Source: an uncultured Oscillospiraceae bacterium (GTDB lineage Bacteria; Bacillota; Clostridia; Oscillospirales; Acutalibacteraceae). From it: a stretch of 25,742 bases of DNA. The notes under the pieces are model-generated. The model did not search any database and was not told where the DNA came from. It saw only the letters and a program-made list of their open reading frames with translations. The stretch's first letter is position 1. Each line of letters opens with the position of its first letter. This document shows positions 7,445 to 14,181 of this stretch, piece after piece. The stretch covers positions 1 through 25,742 of the forward strand of contig UQZS01000023.1 of the NCBI GenBank assembly GCA_900545625.1, read 5' to 3'. The position numbers and the translations under genes were made by a program.

Positions 7445-8154
7445 TTACCTTTATATTTTTTCGGGCAATAATTTAAATGGCTATTACACCATTTTTCTTT
7501 TTCAACTTCGTGGTTGCGCAAGTATTCGTCAACAAGCTTTTCTTTTTTCGGCAAGGACTTCTGCACCATATATACCTTATGAAAATCTCTGACAATCGCT
7601 AATTTCATATTCGAATATATCCTTCGTTCGGCATTATTGTTGTCTTTTAATCCTATTCTTTCCGTACAAGCAATTGCTTCCACTTCCGTAGTATACTCTT
7701 TTAACACCTCTTTTTTTTCGCTTTCACTTAATTCTTCATAAGCTTTTCGGATTTTTCCGCTTAATTGGCTTTGGGTTGTAAACTCCCCGTTCACCAACGT
7801 GTATTTAAGCAGAAAAGAAAGATAATACGCATCGGAACTTTTTCCTTCATCATTGCTCAATGAAAGGCAAATATCAACTCCGCTGCGCTGATCGTCAGTT
7901 TTATGGTGAAAAAACAACGATCCGAACTCTTTTTGCTCATCTTCGCAATAAACAAAGGGATCCTTGAATCCTTTATCTGGATTAAAATAGTACGCTTCGA
8001 CCCACAAGGGCTCAATGACAATATCTTTGATTTTAATGATATATTTCGTTAAAAGCAGTTCGCCGATCTCTTGCAAAATCCGCACCGGCTCTTCTTGCCC
8101 AGTTGTTTTTTTAAGATCAGAAACTATCTGTTCGATCGTTTCCTTTTTATCCAT
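7441..8154 (-). CDS. Unknown protein co-transcribed with the deiminase
   Basis: The 237-residue protein is not one I can name. It contains an aromatic stretch with FKDPFVYCEDEQKEFGSLFFHH followed by GVDICLSL, a pattern seen in small uncharacterised proteins, and a lysine-rich C-terminus (CNSHLNYCPKKYKGK). No signal peptide or membrane segment is visible. AAAGGAGAG stands eight bases before ATG 8154, and a near-consensus promoter lies upstream. Its stop overlaps the start of the deiminase gene, so the two probably work together. The gene is clearly richer in A and T than the housekeeping genes to the right, which suggests acquisition by transfer. Confidence 0.7.
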   Translation of the reverse strand: MDKKETIEQIVSDLKKTTGQEEPVRILQEIGELLLTKYIIKIKDIVIEPLWVEAYYFNPDKGFKDPFVYCEDEQKEFGSLFFHHKTDDQRSGVDICLSLSNDEGKSSDAYYLSFLLKYTLVNGEFTTQSQLSGKIRKAYEELSESEKKEVLKEYTTEVEAIACTERIGLKDNNNAERRIYSNMKLAIVRDFHKVYMVQKSLPKKEKLVDEYLRNHEVEKEKWCNSHLNYCPKKYKGK

Positions 8155-8201
8155 TTTTAATCTCTCCTTTGTGCTGGTTATTCCGTAAATCTGCGAATTC
8201 C

Positions 8202-8230
8202 ACTATATCATTCCCACTTGCCAAAGTCAA
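8202..8230 (-). promoter_or_regulatory. Promoter of the unknown/deiminase operon
   Basis: On the minus strand TTGACT (8230-8225) and TATAGT (8207-8202) are spaced by exactly 17 bases. The start codon is about 50 bases downstream. Confidence 0.8.
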
Positions 8231-8252
8231 GAAAATCAAGCCGCTTTGCAGC
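8231..8252 (-). terminator. Weak terminator after the ankyrin-like operon
   Basis: On the minus strand GCTGC-AAA-GCGGC (one G-T pair) is followed by TTGATTTTCTT, just after the stop of the last operon gene. The stem is short. Confidence 0.35.
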
Positions 8253-8253
8253 T

Positions 8254-8685
8254 TTATGCTGTTTCGGCCGAACAAACGGCGCTTTCCGTACCCTCTATCT
8301 TTTGCAACACGTCTTGGGCGGCTTTTTTCAATTCCGTTAGACGGTCGGTATAAGAGGGGGCATTGGCGATCGCTTTTTTTGCACCGAGAGCGCCGAGCGT
8401 AACGGCGAAGATCTCAGCGCCCAAGCAAGCGCTCTCTATCAAATTTTTTAAGGTGTATTCGGAATACACGGTGTGAAACAGCGGAAAAACATCCGCTCCG
8501 GCTTCCACCAGCATACGGAACTGTAAAAAGCAGGCCCCGTCCATATTTAGGCAGATGTGCCGCATACACTCCGTAAAAAAATATTCAATGACCGGTCTGC
8601 GGCACCATAGCTGATTGACGTCAGCACCCGCTTTGAGGATATTTTGAAACCCTCCAATATCACGAATTTCCCCTAACCTTTTCAT
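8254..8685 (-). CDS. Ankyrin-like small protein, paralogue of its upstream neighbour
   Basis: This is a 143-residue protein with two ankyrin-like turns, ILKAGADVNQLWCRRPVIEYFF near residue 16 and MLVEAGADVFPLFHTVYSEYTLKNLI near residue 58. The C-terminal helix is rich in Ala, Lys and Glu. It aligns end to end with the product of the preceding gene (LGxI at the start, AGADVN/GADIN, LVEAGADV/LVAAGADV, LQKIE/LAQIE at the end), so the pair arose by tandem duplication. ATG 8685 overlaps the upstream TGA as ATGA. It probably binds a protein partner, perhaps the MoxR/VWA pair encoded in the same operon; this is inference. Confidence 0.7.
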   Translation of the reverse strand: MKRLGEIRDIGGFQNILKAGADVNQLWCRRPVIEYFFTECMRHICLNMDGACFLQFRMLVEAGADVFPLFHTVYSEYTLKNLIESACLGAEIFAVTLGALGAKKAIANAPSYTDRLTELKKAAQDVLQKIEGTESAVCSAETA

Positions 8686-9104
8686 AATGCATCCTCCGTC
8701 TGCTCGATTTGCGCCAACGTTTTGCGTAACGCATCTCGAAGTTCAAGGACCGCCGAATGGTAGTAGTTATTCTGCCAAAGCAGGTTTTGAGCCTGCGCGC
8801 TTTCCAAAAGGGCGCTGAGCAATTCCAGCCGCAGAGTCGTCCGCCGCATCAAATGAAAGGCGTTGTCATAACTTCCGGGATAGCCGCGAATGACGGACGA
8901 AACGTCTGCCCCGGCGGCCACAAGAATTTTGTATTTTTGAAGAAGCGTCCGATGCGTTTTGTTGCTGATCTCATAAATATGCATGAGCTGCTGAAAATAA
9001 TAGTCCACCAGCGGTACGCCCTTCCAGGTGCCGTTGATATCCGCACCGCCGGCGATCGCCAGGATAAAATCCTCAATTTTTTCGATGCCTCCAAGTTTTT
9101 TCAC
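8682..9104 (-). CDS. Ankyrin-like small protein, first of a tandem pair
   Basis: The 140-residue protein carries GGADINGTWKGVPLVDYYF (about residues 19-37) and ILVAAGADVSSVIRGYPGSYDNAFHLM (about 65-91), both close to ankyrin repeats, and ends with a helix like that of its paralogue. I chose GTG 9104 because GGAGGT stands six bases before it and it overlaps the upstream stop as GTGA; longer starts would lie deep inside the preceding gene. All junctions in this operon overlap by four bases, which suggests tightly coupled synthesis of a complex. The function is unknown beyond likely protein binding. Confidence 0.68.
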   Translation of the reverse strand: MKKLGGIEKIEDFILAIAGGADINGTWKGVPLVDYYFQQLMHIYEISNKTHRTLLQKYKILVAAGADVSSVIRGYPGSYDNAFHLMRRTTLRLELLSALLESAQAQNLLWQNNYYHSAVLELRDALRKTLAQIEQTEDAL

Positions 9105-10195
9105 AGAATTACCTCCCGTTTTCGTAGATGGCTTTCGGGCATGACCCATATGGTGGGCTTCGGCTCCGTGATCGGAAACGTCAGGCACCCGTCGGTCAGA
9201 ACAAGAATACAGTCAAATGTTTCTTTGCAGGCTTGCCTGTAGGCGGGCAGCACGTCCGTGCCGCCCGTCATCGTGCGGTGATATTTTTCGAGCGGCACGG
9301 CGTTCAGATCGGTACCGTCGGTAAAGCCTGAAACAAATACTTTTGCGAACCGTGCCATCTTGGCAAGCTCTCCTAAAAACTGTTCGTACAATTTGTCTTC
9401 AATGCTGCCGCTTTCGTCCACCAGGGCGCAGATCTTCGCGCGCGGCTTTTTTTCCAAAACATCCTCGCATATGCCGAACTCGTCAAATTCGTAGGAAAGG
9501 TAATCGAGGTCATCTCCAAACGCGCTTTTTACATACTGCTGTAAAATGACTCGCCAATCCGCCTTGGCAGCGCGCGGCTGAAAACATTTGGCAAGCGGGC
9601 TGTTGCCAAGCCCGGCAAGCCGGCCGGCACTCTCAATGGCTTCCAGGGTATCTGCATCCGGAACAGCGCTCGATCCATCCGCGCTGCGCTCCAAAAGGTC
9701 GCCGTTGAACAGGGGTTCGCCTGCCTTCTCCGGCTGCGGACAGCTTTTGCCGCCGCTCGTCCCGCCAAAACCGCTGTATATACTTTTCTTTGCGCCTTGC
9801 TGCCCCCGCGAAGATCTACGACTTTTCTGCAACAGTCGTTCGTAAATGTTTTCGGCTGTGTCATTCTCCCCGTCGATCGCACCCTTTGGTAACGTGTATT
9901 TTGAATTCTGAATTTGAGAATTGATTGCCATATCGCAGGCGATATTCCAAAGCATATGCTGCCGGATGCCTTTTCGGGCGGCGTGCAGATTGGCGATATG
10001 CAGCATTTCGTGCAGCTGTACGCCAAGCCGTTCGTCCGGATTCAGGCTTTTCCAAAAGCTCGGGTTATAATAAAGCGTTTTCCCGTCCGGCGTTACACCT
10101 GCTGTTTCAACCTGCGTTGTCGCAATGACCTTGTGAAGATTCAGCACGATCGGCGCTAACCACGGTTCTCTCCAAATCAACATGGAAAAATTCAT
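9101..10195 (-). CDS. DUF2201-type metallopeptidase-like protein with VWA domain
   Basis: The 364-residue protein has an N-terminal metallopeptidase-like domain with HEMLHIANLH (62-71, zinc motif HEMLH) and a possible third ligand in WNIACDMAIN. A Ser/Gly-rich linker runs from about 125 to 165. The C-terminal von Willebrand A domain carries a MIDAS-type DESGS (260-264), a GGTD turn near 311 and VLTDG near 332. This architecture is known as DUF2201 and is regularly encoded next to MoxR-type ATPases. I chose ATG 10195 because it overlaps the ATPase stop as ATGA. With the upstream ATPase it probably forms a chaperone-like or metal-dependent remodelling pair. Whether the peptidase cuts anything is unknown. 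Confidence 0.83.
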   Translation of the reverse strand: MNFSMLIWREPWLAPIVLNLHKVIATTQVETAGVTPDGKTLYYNPSFWKSLNPDERLGVQLHEMLHIANLHAARKGIRQHMLWNIACDMAINSQIQNSKYTLPKGAIDGENDTAENIYERLLQKSRRSSRGQQGAKKSIYSGFGGTSGGKSCPQPEKAGEPLFNGDLLERSADGSSAVPDADTLEAIESAGRLAGLGNSPLAKCFQPRAAKADWRVILQQYVKSAFGDDLDYLSYEFDEFGICEDVLEKKPRAKICALVDESGSIEDKLYEQFLGELAKMARFAKVFVSGFTDGTDLNAVPLEKYHRTMTGGTDVLPAYRQACKETFDCILVLTDGCLTFPITEPKPTIWVMPESHLRKREVIL

Positions 10196-11202
10196 TTGAC
10201 ATGCATCCCAATCTTGCTCGCAGCGGACTTTAATACAGCCATACATTCCGGACTTGCGATCAGCCTTGTATTCAAAAACTCGATGGCGTATTTTGCAAAA
10301 ATGATTTCACATTCCGCGCTTTGTTCTGCGATCCAGCGGTATACAGGCGGAAAATGTTCGATCGCCCGCTCGTCTTCTTTCAAAGCGGCGGCAAGGGTTG
10401 CCGTAAATGCGGACAAATGCACTTCCGAATGCGGCGTGGCTTGCCCGGTTACAATGTCTTCAATGGTGGGGCAAAGCGCGCTGTCTTTGAAAAATGCGCA
10501 GAATTTGGCTTCGTGCGCGCCGCGTATTGTTCCGTGCGCCGCGTCTGCATAAGGGATGCCCGCGTCTAACGCATAGGACAAATTGACCCATTCGCGCGGG
10601 CAGGCGGTTCCGGTTGACGGTTTTTCAAGCAACGCGTCGGGGTTTGCCAAAATGAAAGCCCGGATTTTCGGGTGGACATTATTTTCTTCCGCCCACAGGA
10701 GCCAATCTTTGGAAGATACCGGAAAGTCGACCGTAAAAACACGGGTCTTGGAGGCATATACCATTTCCCGCGCGCCGGTCTCATCTTCCACACGGTTCCC
10801 TGCGCCGAATACATAAAGCCCGGGCTGACCGCTTTTTAACGTATAGTCAAAAGATACGCCGTGCAGCTTGCGCTCGTTAAAAGGCGCATACGCCAGCTGC
10901 TGCAGAGCGTCCGGCGCATTTGTGTATTCGTCGAAAAACAAAACCGTCGGCGTATCCTCTGCTCTGTTGCGGTCTATCCTTTGTAACCACCATGCTCGCG
11001 CTTTTTGCAGGTCGCCGGTTTGCGGGGAGATATAGTCTTTGCCCTCGAAACTGCTCGGCGTTTCAGCGGAAAGACGAATGTCCACGAGGTCTGCGCCGAA
11101 TTCTTCGGCAAATTGCGTTACAACCGCAGATTTACCGATCCCCGGCGCTCCCAGCAGCATGACCGGGATTTTAGCGGATAGCTTAAGAATGTTTTTGTCC
11201 AT
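10192..11202 (-). CDS. MoxR-type AAA+ ATPase
   Basis: The 336-residue protein shows Walker A GAPGIGKS (18-25), Walker B VLFFDEYTN (87-95), a sensor-1 region GAGNRVED (133-140), and a C-terminal lid typical of MoxR/AAA_5 proteins. MoxR ATPases act as chaperones with VWA-domain partners, and such a partner is the next gene. ATG 11202 has AAAGGAGT eight bases upstream; the longer reading from 11319 would begin inside the promoter region. It is the first gene of a four-gene operon ending at 8254. Confidence 0.88.
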   Translation of the reverse strand: MDKNILKLSAKIPVMLLGAPGIGKSAVVTQFAEEFGADLVDIRLSAETPSSFEGKDYISPQTGDLQKARAWWLQRIDRNRAEDTPTVLFFDEYTNAPDALQQLAYAPFNERKLHGVSFDYTLKSGQPGLYVFGAGNRVEDETGAREMVYASKTRVFTVDFPVSSKDWLLWAEENNVHPKIRAFILANPDALLEKPSTGTACPREWVNLSYALDAGIPYADAAHGTIRGAHEAKFCAFFKDSALCPTIEDIVTGQATPHSEVHLSAFTATLAAALKEDERAIEHFPPVYRWIAEQSAECEIIFAKYAIEFLNTRLIASPECMAVLKSAASKIGMHVK

Positions 11203-11231
11203 GCTTTTGCACTCCTTTGTCTTTTTCGGGG

Positions 11232-11260
11232 ATTGTACCACGGCATATAATAAAACCTTA
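11232..11260 (-). promoter_or_regulatory. Probable promoter of the MoxR operon
   Basis: On the minus strand an extended -10 (TGG then TACAAT, the hexamer at 11237-11232) lies 30 bases upstream of the MoxR start. The -35 region at the 17-base position reads TAAGGT, a poor match, so expression may depend on an activator or on the extended -10. Confidence 0.5.
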
Positions 11261-11261
11261 G

Positions 11262-11281
11262 TATTATTGTGTAAAATAATA
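11262..11281. promoter_or_regulatory. Inverted repeat upstream of the MoxR promoter
   Basis: TATTATT (11262-11268) and AATAATA (11275-11281) are perfect mirror arms with six bases between. The site lies just upstream of the -35 position, where an activator would bind. The arms are simple AT sequence, so chance is possible. Confidence 0.4.
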
Positions 11282-11354
11282 AGAACCGACATCTTATGGT
11301 TTGTGCTGTCCTCAGGCATCGACTGCGGCCACGGTTTTCTGTATTTCCGGCGCT

Positions 11355-11708
11355 CTATTTTCGCTCGGGATCCGGTGGAAAGATGCGGACGGGCGCGCCG
11401 GTGTACGGGGCTTTGTCCAATGGCGCACCATTCGCATCTTGATAGAGCCAGGCTTCACCGGTGCTTTCTTCGTCACGCACAATGGTTACGGTGTTCGTTT
11501 GGTGTGCATGCACACGTAAAAAACGCGAAATCACGTCTGACCAATCAAAATCATCGGAGGAGATACGAAAATACATGTCGCGGCAGCCCTTGACCGTGTG
11601 ATACAGACCGCCTAAACGGGCGCGAAGGAATTCGCTGTTGAGCTGCTCGATAACTTTTCGGTTCAGATGTTCTACGCTGTCCGGATGGGTATAATACAGC
11701 TTTTCCAT
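11355..11708 (-). CDS. Small unknown protein downstream of the phosphatase-like gene
   Basis: This 117-residue protein (MEKLYYTHPDSVEHLNRKVIEQLN...) is not recognised. It has no signal peptide or membrane segment. It contains acidic and aromatic stretches (DMYFRISSDDFDWSDVISRFLRVHAH) and a proline-rich end. ATG 11708 is taken as the start, with GTG 11711 directly before it as the alternative; a weak GGGA lies just upstream. It follows the phosphatase-like gene by about 23 bases and is probably co-transcribed with it. Confidence 0.6.
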   Translation of the reverse strand: MEKLYYTHPDSVEHLNRKVIEQLNSEFLRARLGGLYHTVKGCRDMYFRISSDDFDWSDVISRFLRVHAHQTNTVTIVRDEESTGEAWLYQDANGAPLDKAPYTGAPVRIFPPDPERK

Positions 11709-11731
11709 CACGTCCCAAATAAAAGAATAGG

Positions 11732-12451
11732 TTAAAAAACATACGGCTTATTTTTGATCGCAAGCAGCAGATTTCGAACGGCGTTGCGGTGCGGGTTCAG
11801 CGACGCGCCGTAAGCGGCGATCAAATCCAGCACCAGTGCTTGCGTTTTTTGGTGTGCAGTGTGTTGGTACAGCCACTCGGCGGCGTAAAGGGTTTCTTCC
11901 ACATTCTCTTCGTTGCCGTACAGATGCTGCAGACAGGGGATGGCTTTCCCGTCCCTACGGATCATCCAGGCCGTCGGCTCTGCATCGAATTTATCGTGTT
12001 TCCGCTCAGCCCTTTCGTTCAGTGCCTTTAAGGTCATGCGAAAGACCATAATATTCGGGGAATAGCGCTCCTTTTCGTCAGCAAATACATCCATGCCGTT
12101 GTGCTCGAAGTGCTCTTGAATGGCCGCCGCCACAGCGGCGCTGCGGGACTGTCCGAATCGGCACTGGCAGAGAAAGGTCGTTGTATCCCGAAGGTGCTGA
12201 TAGACGAAATCGGCAATCTGCTTGGCTTGCGTCTCGGAAAACAGGCGGACAGCATATTTTCCGCAGTTTTCGTAATCGATGTCCGACAGCATAATATCAT
12301 CAAAATTAAGCCGCAGCATATGCGCCGGCTCATATTCTAAAACCGGCGGCTCGTCCCCAAAATCCCCGATGCTGATCAGAGCGGTGTTCGGTGCAAAAGG
12401 CTTGTGCGCAAGCTGAATCAGGGCAGGCAGGCTGCATATTTGTATGTCCAT
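11732..12451 (-). CDS. Protein-tyrosine-phosphatase-like protein with extra C-terminal domain
   Basis: The 239-residue protein has the phosphatase signature Cys-x5-Arg in CRFGQSRSAA (Cys97 to Arg103), preceded by a hydrophobic strand (TTFLCQ), and Asp residues near 57-59 that could serve as general acid. The N-terminal ~150 residues therefore resemble a compact dual-specificity phosphatase. The C-terminal ~85 residues (from about AWMIRRDGKAIPCLQHLYG) are helical and not recognised. ATG 12451 has GGAGGT seven bases upstream; the earlier ATG 12466 overlaps that site. The gene lies at the right edge of the accessory region, and its substrate is unknown. Confidence 0.72.
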   Translation of the reverse strand: MDIQICSLPALIQLAHKPFAPNTALISIGDFGDEPPVLEYEPAHMLRLNFDDIMLSDIDYENCGKYAVRLFSETQAKQIADFVYQHLRDTTTFLCQCRFGQSRSAAVAAAIQEHFEHNGMDVFADEKERYSPNIMVFRMTLKALNERAERKHDKFDAEPTAWMIRRDGKAIPCLQHLYGNEENVEETLYAAEWLYQHTAHQKTQALVLDLIAAYGASLNPHRNAVRNLLLAIKNKPYVF

Positions 12452-12471
12452 GGCAAGAACCTCCATTTCAA

Positions 12472-12489
12472 ATGGTATCAGAGTACCAT
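12472..12489. promoter_or_regulatory. Inverted repeat upstream of the phosphatase-like gene
   Basis: ATGGTA and TACCAT are perfect mirror arms with six bases between, about 20 bases upstream of the start codon. On the minus strand the site contains TATGGTACTCT, a possible extended -10. A related TATGG/CCAT arrangement lies at the WYL gene promoter. Confidence 0.4.
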
Positions 12490-12525
12490 AGCGGATGCCC
12501 TAAATTTGGGACATGCGGGCGCCGT

Positions 12526-12600
12526 GTCGAAGCGAAACGTTCCAGGCGCGCAGTGCGACTATGTTTTCGAGGGGCAAAATCAATTCCTTGAAGCCCTGTT
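12526..12600. repeat. Dispersed repeat, copy 2
   Basis: This is the second, degraded copy of the element at 200-270, in the same orientation: CAGTGCGACTATGTTTTCGA and GGGGCAAA are identical, while the terminal hairpin arms have decayed (CCCCTG to CCCTG). It stands just outside the last accessory gene, so copies of this repeat bracket the region of about 12.3 kb. Confidence 0.7.
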
Positions 12601-12640
12601 AAAACCAGAAACGGAACGCGAAAAGCCAACCCGAAAATTA

Positions 12641-12733
12641 TTACGCTAAAATCTTCTGCGACGGCTTCGGCATTACGCTCAGGGGCTCCTTTTCCACCCC
12701 GGAATTGGATGTACTGGAGCAAGTTCAAAATGA
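12641..12733 (+). pseudogene. Remnant of an XRE regulator 3' end
   Basis: In the frame of TGC at 12657 the DNA reads CDGFGITLRGSFSTPELDVLEQVQ. The C-terminus of the intact regulator just downstream reads CDGFGITLGEFFSTPEFDTLEQEIQ. The nucleotide match is close, the frame breaks upstream, and there is no start codon. It is a decayed duplicate, perhaps left when the accessory region was inserted or rearranged. Confidence 0.75.
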
Positions 12734-12734
12734 A

Positions 12735-12762
12735 TTGGAGCATATAGTGCTCAGCATATATA
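12735..12762 (+). promoter_or_regulatory. Possible promoter of the XRE regulator/comF operon
   Basis: TTGGAG (12735-12740) and TATATA (12757-12762) are separated by 16 bases. The -10 box runs into an inverted repeat. The start codon is about 58 bases downstream. Confidence 0.45.
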
Positions 12763-12779
12763 CGCGTTTGCGTATACGC
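12760..12779. promoter_or_regulatory. Palindromic operator candidate
   Basis: ATACGC-GTTT-GCGTAT (12760-12775) overlaps a perfect palindrome GCGTATACGC (12770-12779). It covers the putative -10 box of the regulator operon, as expected for an autorepressor site. Confidence 0.5.
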
Positions 12780-12819
12780 ACGGGCGAAGAATCGGGTACA
12801 CTCCTATTGGGTGATACGA

Positions 12820-13062
12820 ATGGGAGTAAAAGATACTGTTGTACGCAGGATTCAAGAACTCTGCGCACAGAGAGATCTTGCGTACAATGCTTTAGCGGTT
12901 CAGGCAGGTGTCACGCCGTCCACCGTGTACAGCCTGATGGACGAAAGTCGCCGTGATGTTTCTATCGTAACCTTAAAGAAGCTTTGCGACGGCTTTGGAA
13001 TCACACTCGGGGAATTCTTTTCCACGCCGGAATTTGATACGCTCGAGCAGGAGATCCAATGA
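12820..13062 (+). CDS. XRE-family (Cro/CI-type) HTH regulator
   Basis: The 80-residue protein is a single helix-turn-helix domain (RIQELCAQRDLAYNALAVQAGVTPSTVYSLM, with recognition helix near TPSTVYSLMDES) with a short acidic tail. I chose ATG 12820 because GGTGAT lies eight to nine bases upstream; GTG 12811 would overlap that site. Its stop overlaps the start of the comF-family gene as ATGA, so the two are one operon. A palindromic candidate operator lies upstream, and a decayed paralogue precedes it. It probably represses its own operon. Confidence 0.85.
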   Translation: MGVKDTVVRRIQELCAQRDLAYNALAVQAGVTPSTVYSLMDESRRDVSIVTLKKLCDGFGITLGEFFSTPEFDTLEQEIQ

Positions 13063-13835
13063 AACCCGAGTCAAAAATTTCCGTGCTGTTCGACCGCCTT
13101 TTGTGTGCGTTCTTCCCGCGGCGCTGCGTGTATTGCGGCAAGCTGATCGTGCCCGAACGCACGGTCTGCGAGGACTGCGCGGCCAATCTGCCGCGCATCG
13201 CGGCGCCCGCCTGTCCGTTTTGCGGTCATGCAAAGTCGGACTGCACCTGTAAGCGGAAAAAATTGAAATTCGACGCGGTCTGCGCGCCGTTTTATTATGA
13301 AAAAGCGATCGAGCGCGCGGTGCACCGCTTCAAATTTGAAGACAAGGATTTCCTTGCCCGCCCGTTTGCGCAGGAGATCGCTCTGGCCGTACACCGTGAT
13401 TTTGCACAGCAGCCGTTTGATGTTGTGACGTTTATCCCGTTTACCAAGCGGCAGGCACGCTCGCGCGCGTTCAATCCGAGCGAACTTTTGGCGCGCGAGA
13501 CGGCGAAGGCGCTCGGACTTCCCTCGGAAACACTGCTGCGCAAGCTTTTTGAAACGCAAACGCAGCACACGCTCTCCCGAACGGCGCGCACAGGCAACGT
13601 TTTCGGCGTGTATGAAGTGGAAGACGATGCCGCCGTGCAGGGCAAGCATATCCTGCTTGTGGATGATATCAAAACAACAGGCGCGACGCTTTCGGAGTGC
13701 GCAAAGGTGCTTAAGCTCGCAGGCGCTTCGTCCGTGCATGCCGCCGTGTTTGCCGCAGCAAAAAGGAAAAAAGGCAAAGCGGCGCATGGGAACAGCGGGA
13801 ACGGGGAGAATACGGACAGCGGCAAAGAATTTTGA
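13059..13835 (+). CDS. comFC: ComF-family phosphoribosyltransferase-like protein
   Basis: The 258-residue protein has an N-terminal double zinc ribbon with Cys23, Cys26, Cys37, Cys40 and a second set at 52, 55, 62 and 64. The phosphoribosyltransferase fold follows, with the PRPP-binding motif VDDIKTTGAT (201-210). ComF proteins take part in DNA uptake during natural transformation and in replication-fork repair; ComFC works with the ComFA helicase, which is not visible here. The last ~25 residues are low-complexity (Lys, Gly, Asn) and probably disordered. It overlaps the XRE gene by four bases. The symbol follows the family; no other competence gene is present to support it. Confidence 0.85.
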   Translation: MKPESKISVLFDRLLCAFFPRRCVYCGKLIVPERTVCEDCAANLPRIAAPACPFCGHAKSDCTCKRKKLKFDAVCAPFYYEKAIERAVHRFKFEDKDFLARPFAQEIALAVHRDFAQQPFDVVTFIPFTKRQARSRAFNPSELLARETAKALGLPSETLLRKLFETQTQHTLSRTARTGNVFGVYEVEDDAAVQGKHILLVDDIKTTGATLSECAKVLKLAGASSVHAAVFAAAKRKKGKAAHGNSGNGENTDSGKEF

Positions 13836-13882
13836 TGATTGACCGGCTTTCGCCGAAAAATGACTGAAAATGCGCAATCTGC

Positions 13883-13911
13883 TTGACAAACCGCATCTTT
13901 ACTGGTATCCT
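13883..13911 (+). promoter_or_regulatory. Promoter of the valS T-box leader
   Basis: TTGACA (13883-13888) and TATCCT (13906-13911) are separated by 17 bases, with TGG before the -10 box. Transcription should begin near 13918. Confidence 0.8.
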
Positions 13912-13917
13912 AATTGC

Positions 13918-14165
13918 AATATGTAAAACGCTTTGACGAAGAATAAGACGGTGCATATCCGTACAGAGAGCTGCCGGTCGGTGCAAGGCAGGGGGAGAGC
14001 CGTCTGCGTCGCTTCCGAGCGGTTTTGCCGAATGCGCGTTTGCGTTTTTAAGCAAAAACGGTCTCCGCCGTTATCGGGTAATGAGCGGCCGCCAAAAGCG
14101 GCAAGGTGAGTGGTACCGCGGATTTTTTCGCCTCACACGGGCTTTTGCCCGCGTGGGGCACTTTT
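13918..14165 (+). ncRNA. T-box riboswitch (valine tRNA-sensing leader)
   Basis: The leader carries stem I landmarks: GACGAAGA near 13934, AGAGAGCTGCC then GGTCGGTGCAA, and a GGCAG return strand. It also has the T-box core with GTGGTACCGCG (14110-14120) and the CGCCTC partner strand at about 14129-14134. A GTC triplet at 14008-14010 before GCTTCCGAGC is the likely specifier codon for valine. Uncharged tRNA-Val would hold the antiterminator; otherwise the terminator at 14131-14158 forms. It evidently belongs to valS, but a transposase gene now stands between them. Confidence 0.88.
14131..14165 (+). terminator. T-box-controlled terminator
   Basis: CCTCACACGGGC (14131-14142) pairs with GCCCGCGTGGGG (14147-14158) over 12 positions with one mismatch and one G-T pair, with a TTTT loop, then CACTTTT. 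Its 5' strand overlaps the antiterminator partner, as expected for mutually exclusive folds. Confidence 0.75.
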
Positions 14166-14181
14166 ACTGCTGGGGGAAAAG

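Noticed and set aside
13071..13889. A 272-codon minus-strand open frame over the comF-family gene
   Set aside because: The zinc ribbons and PRPP motif on the plus strand are unmistakable, and the antisense product has no motif.
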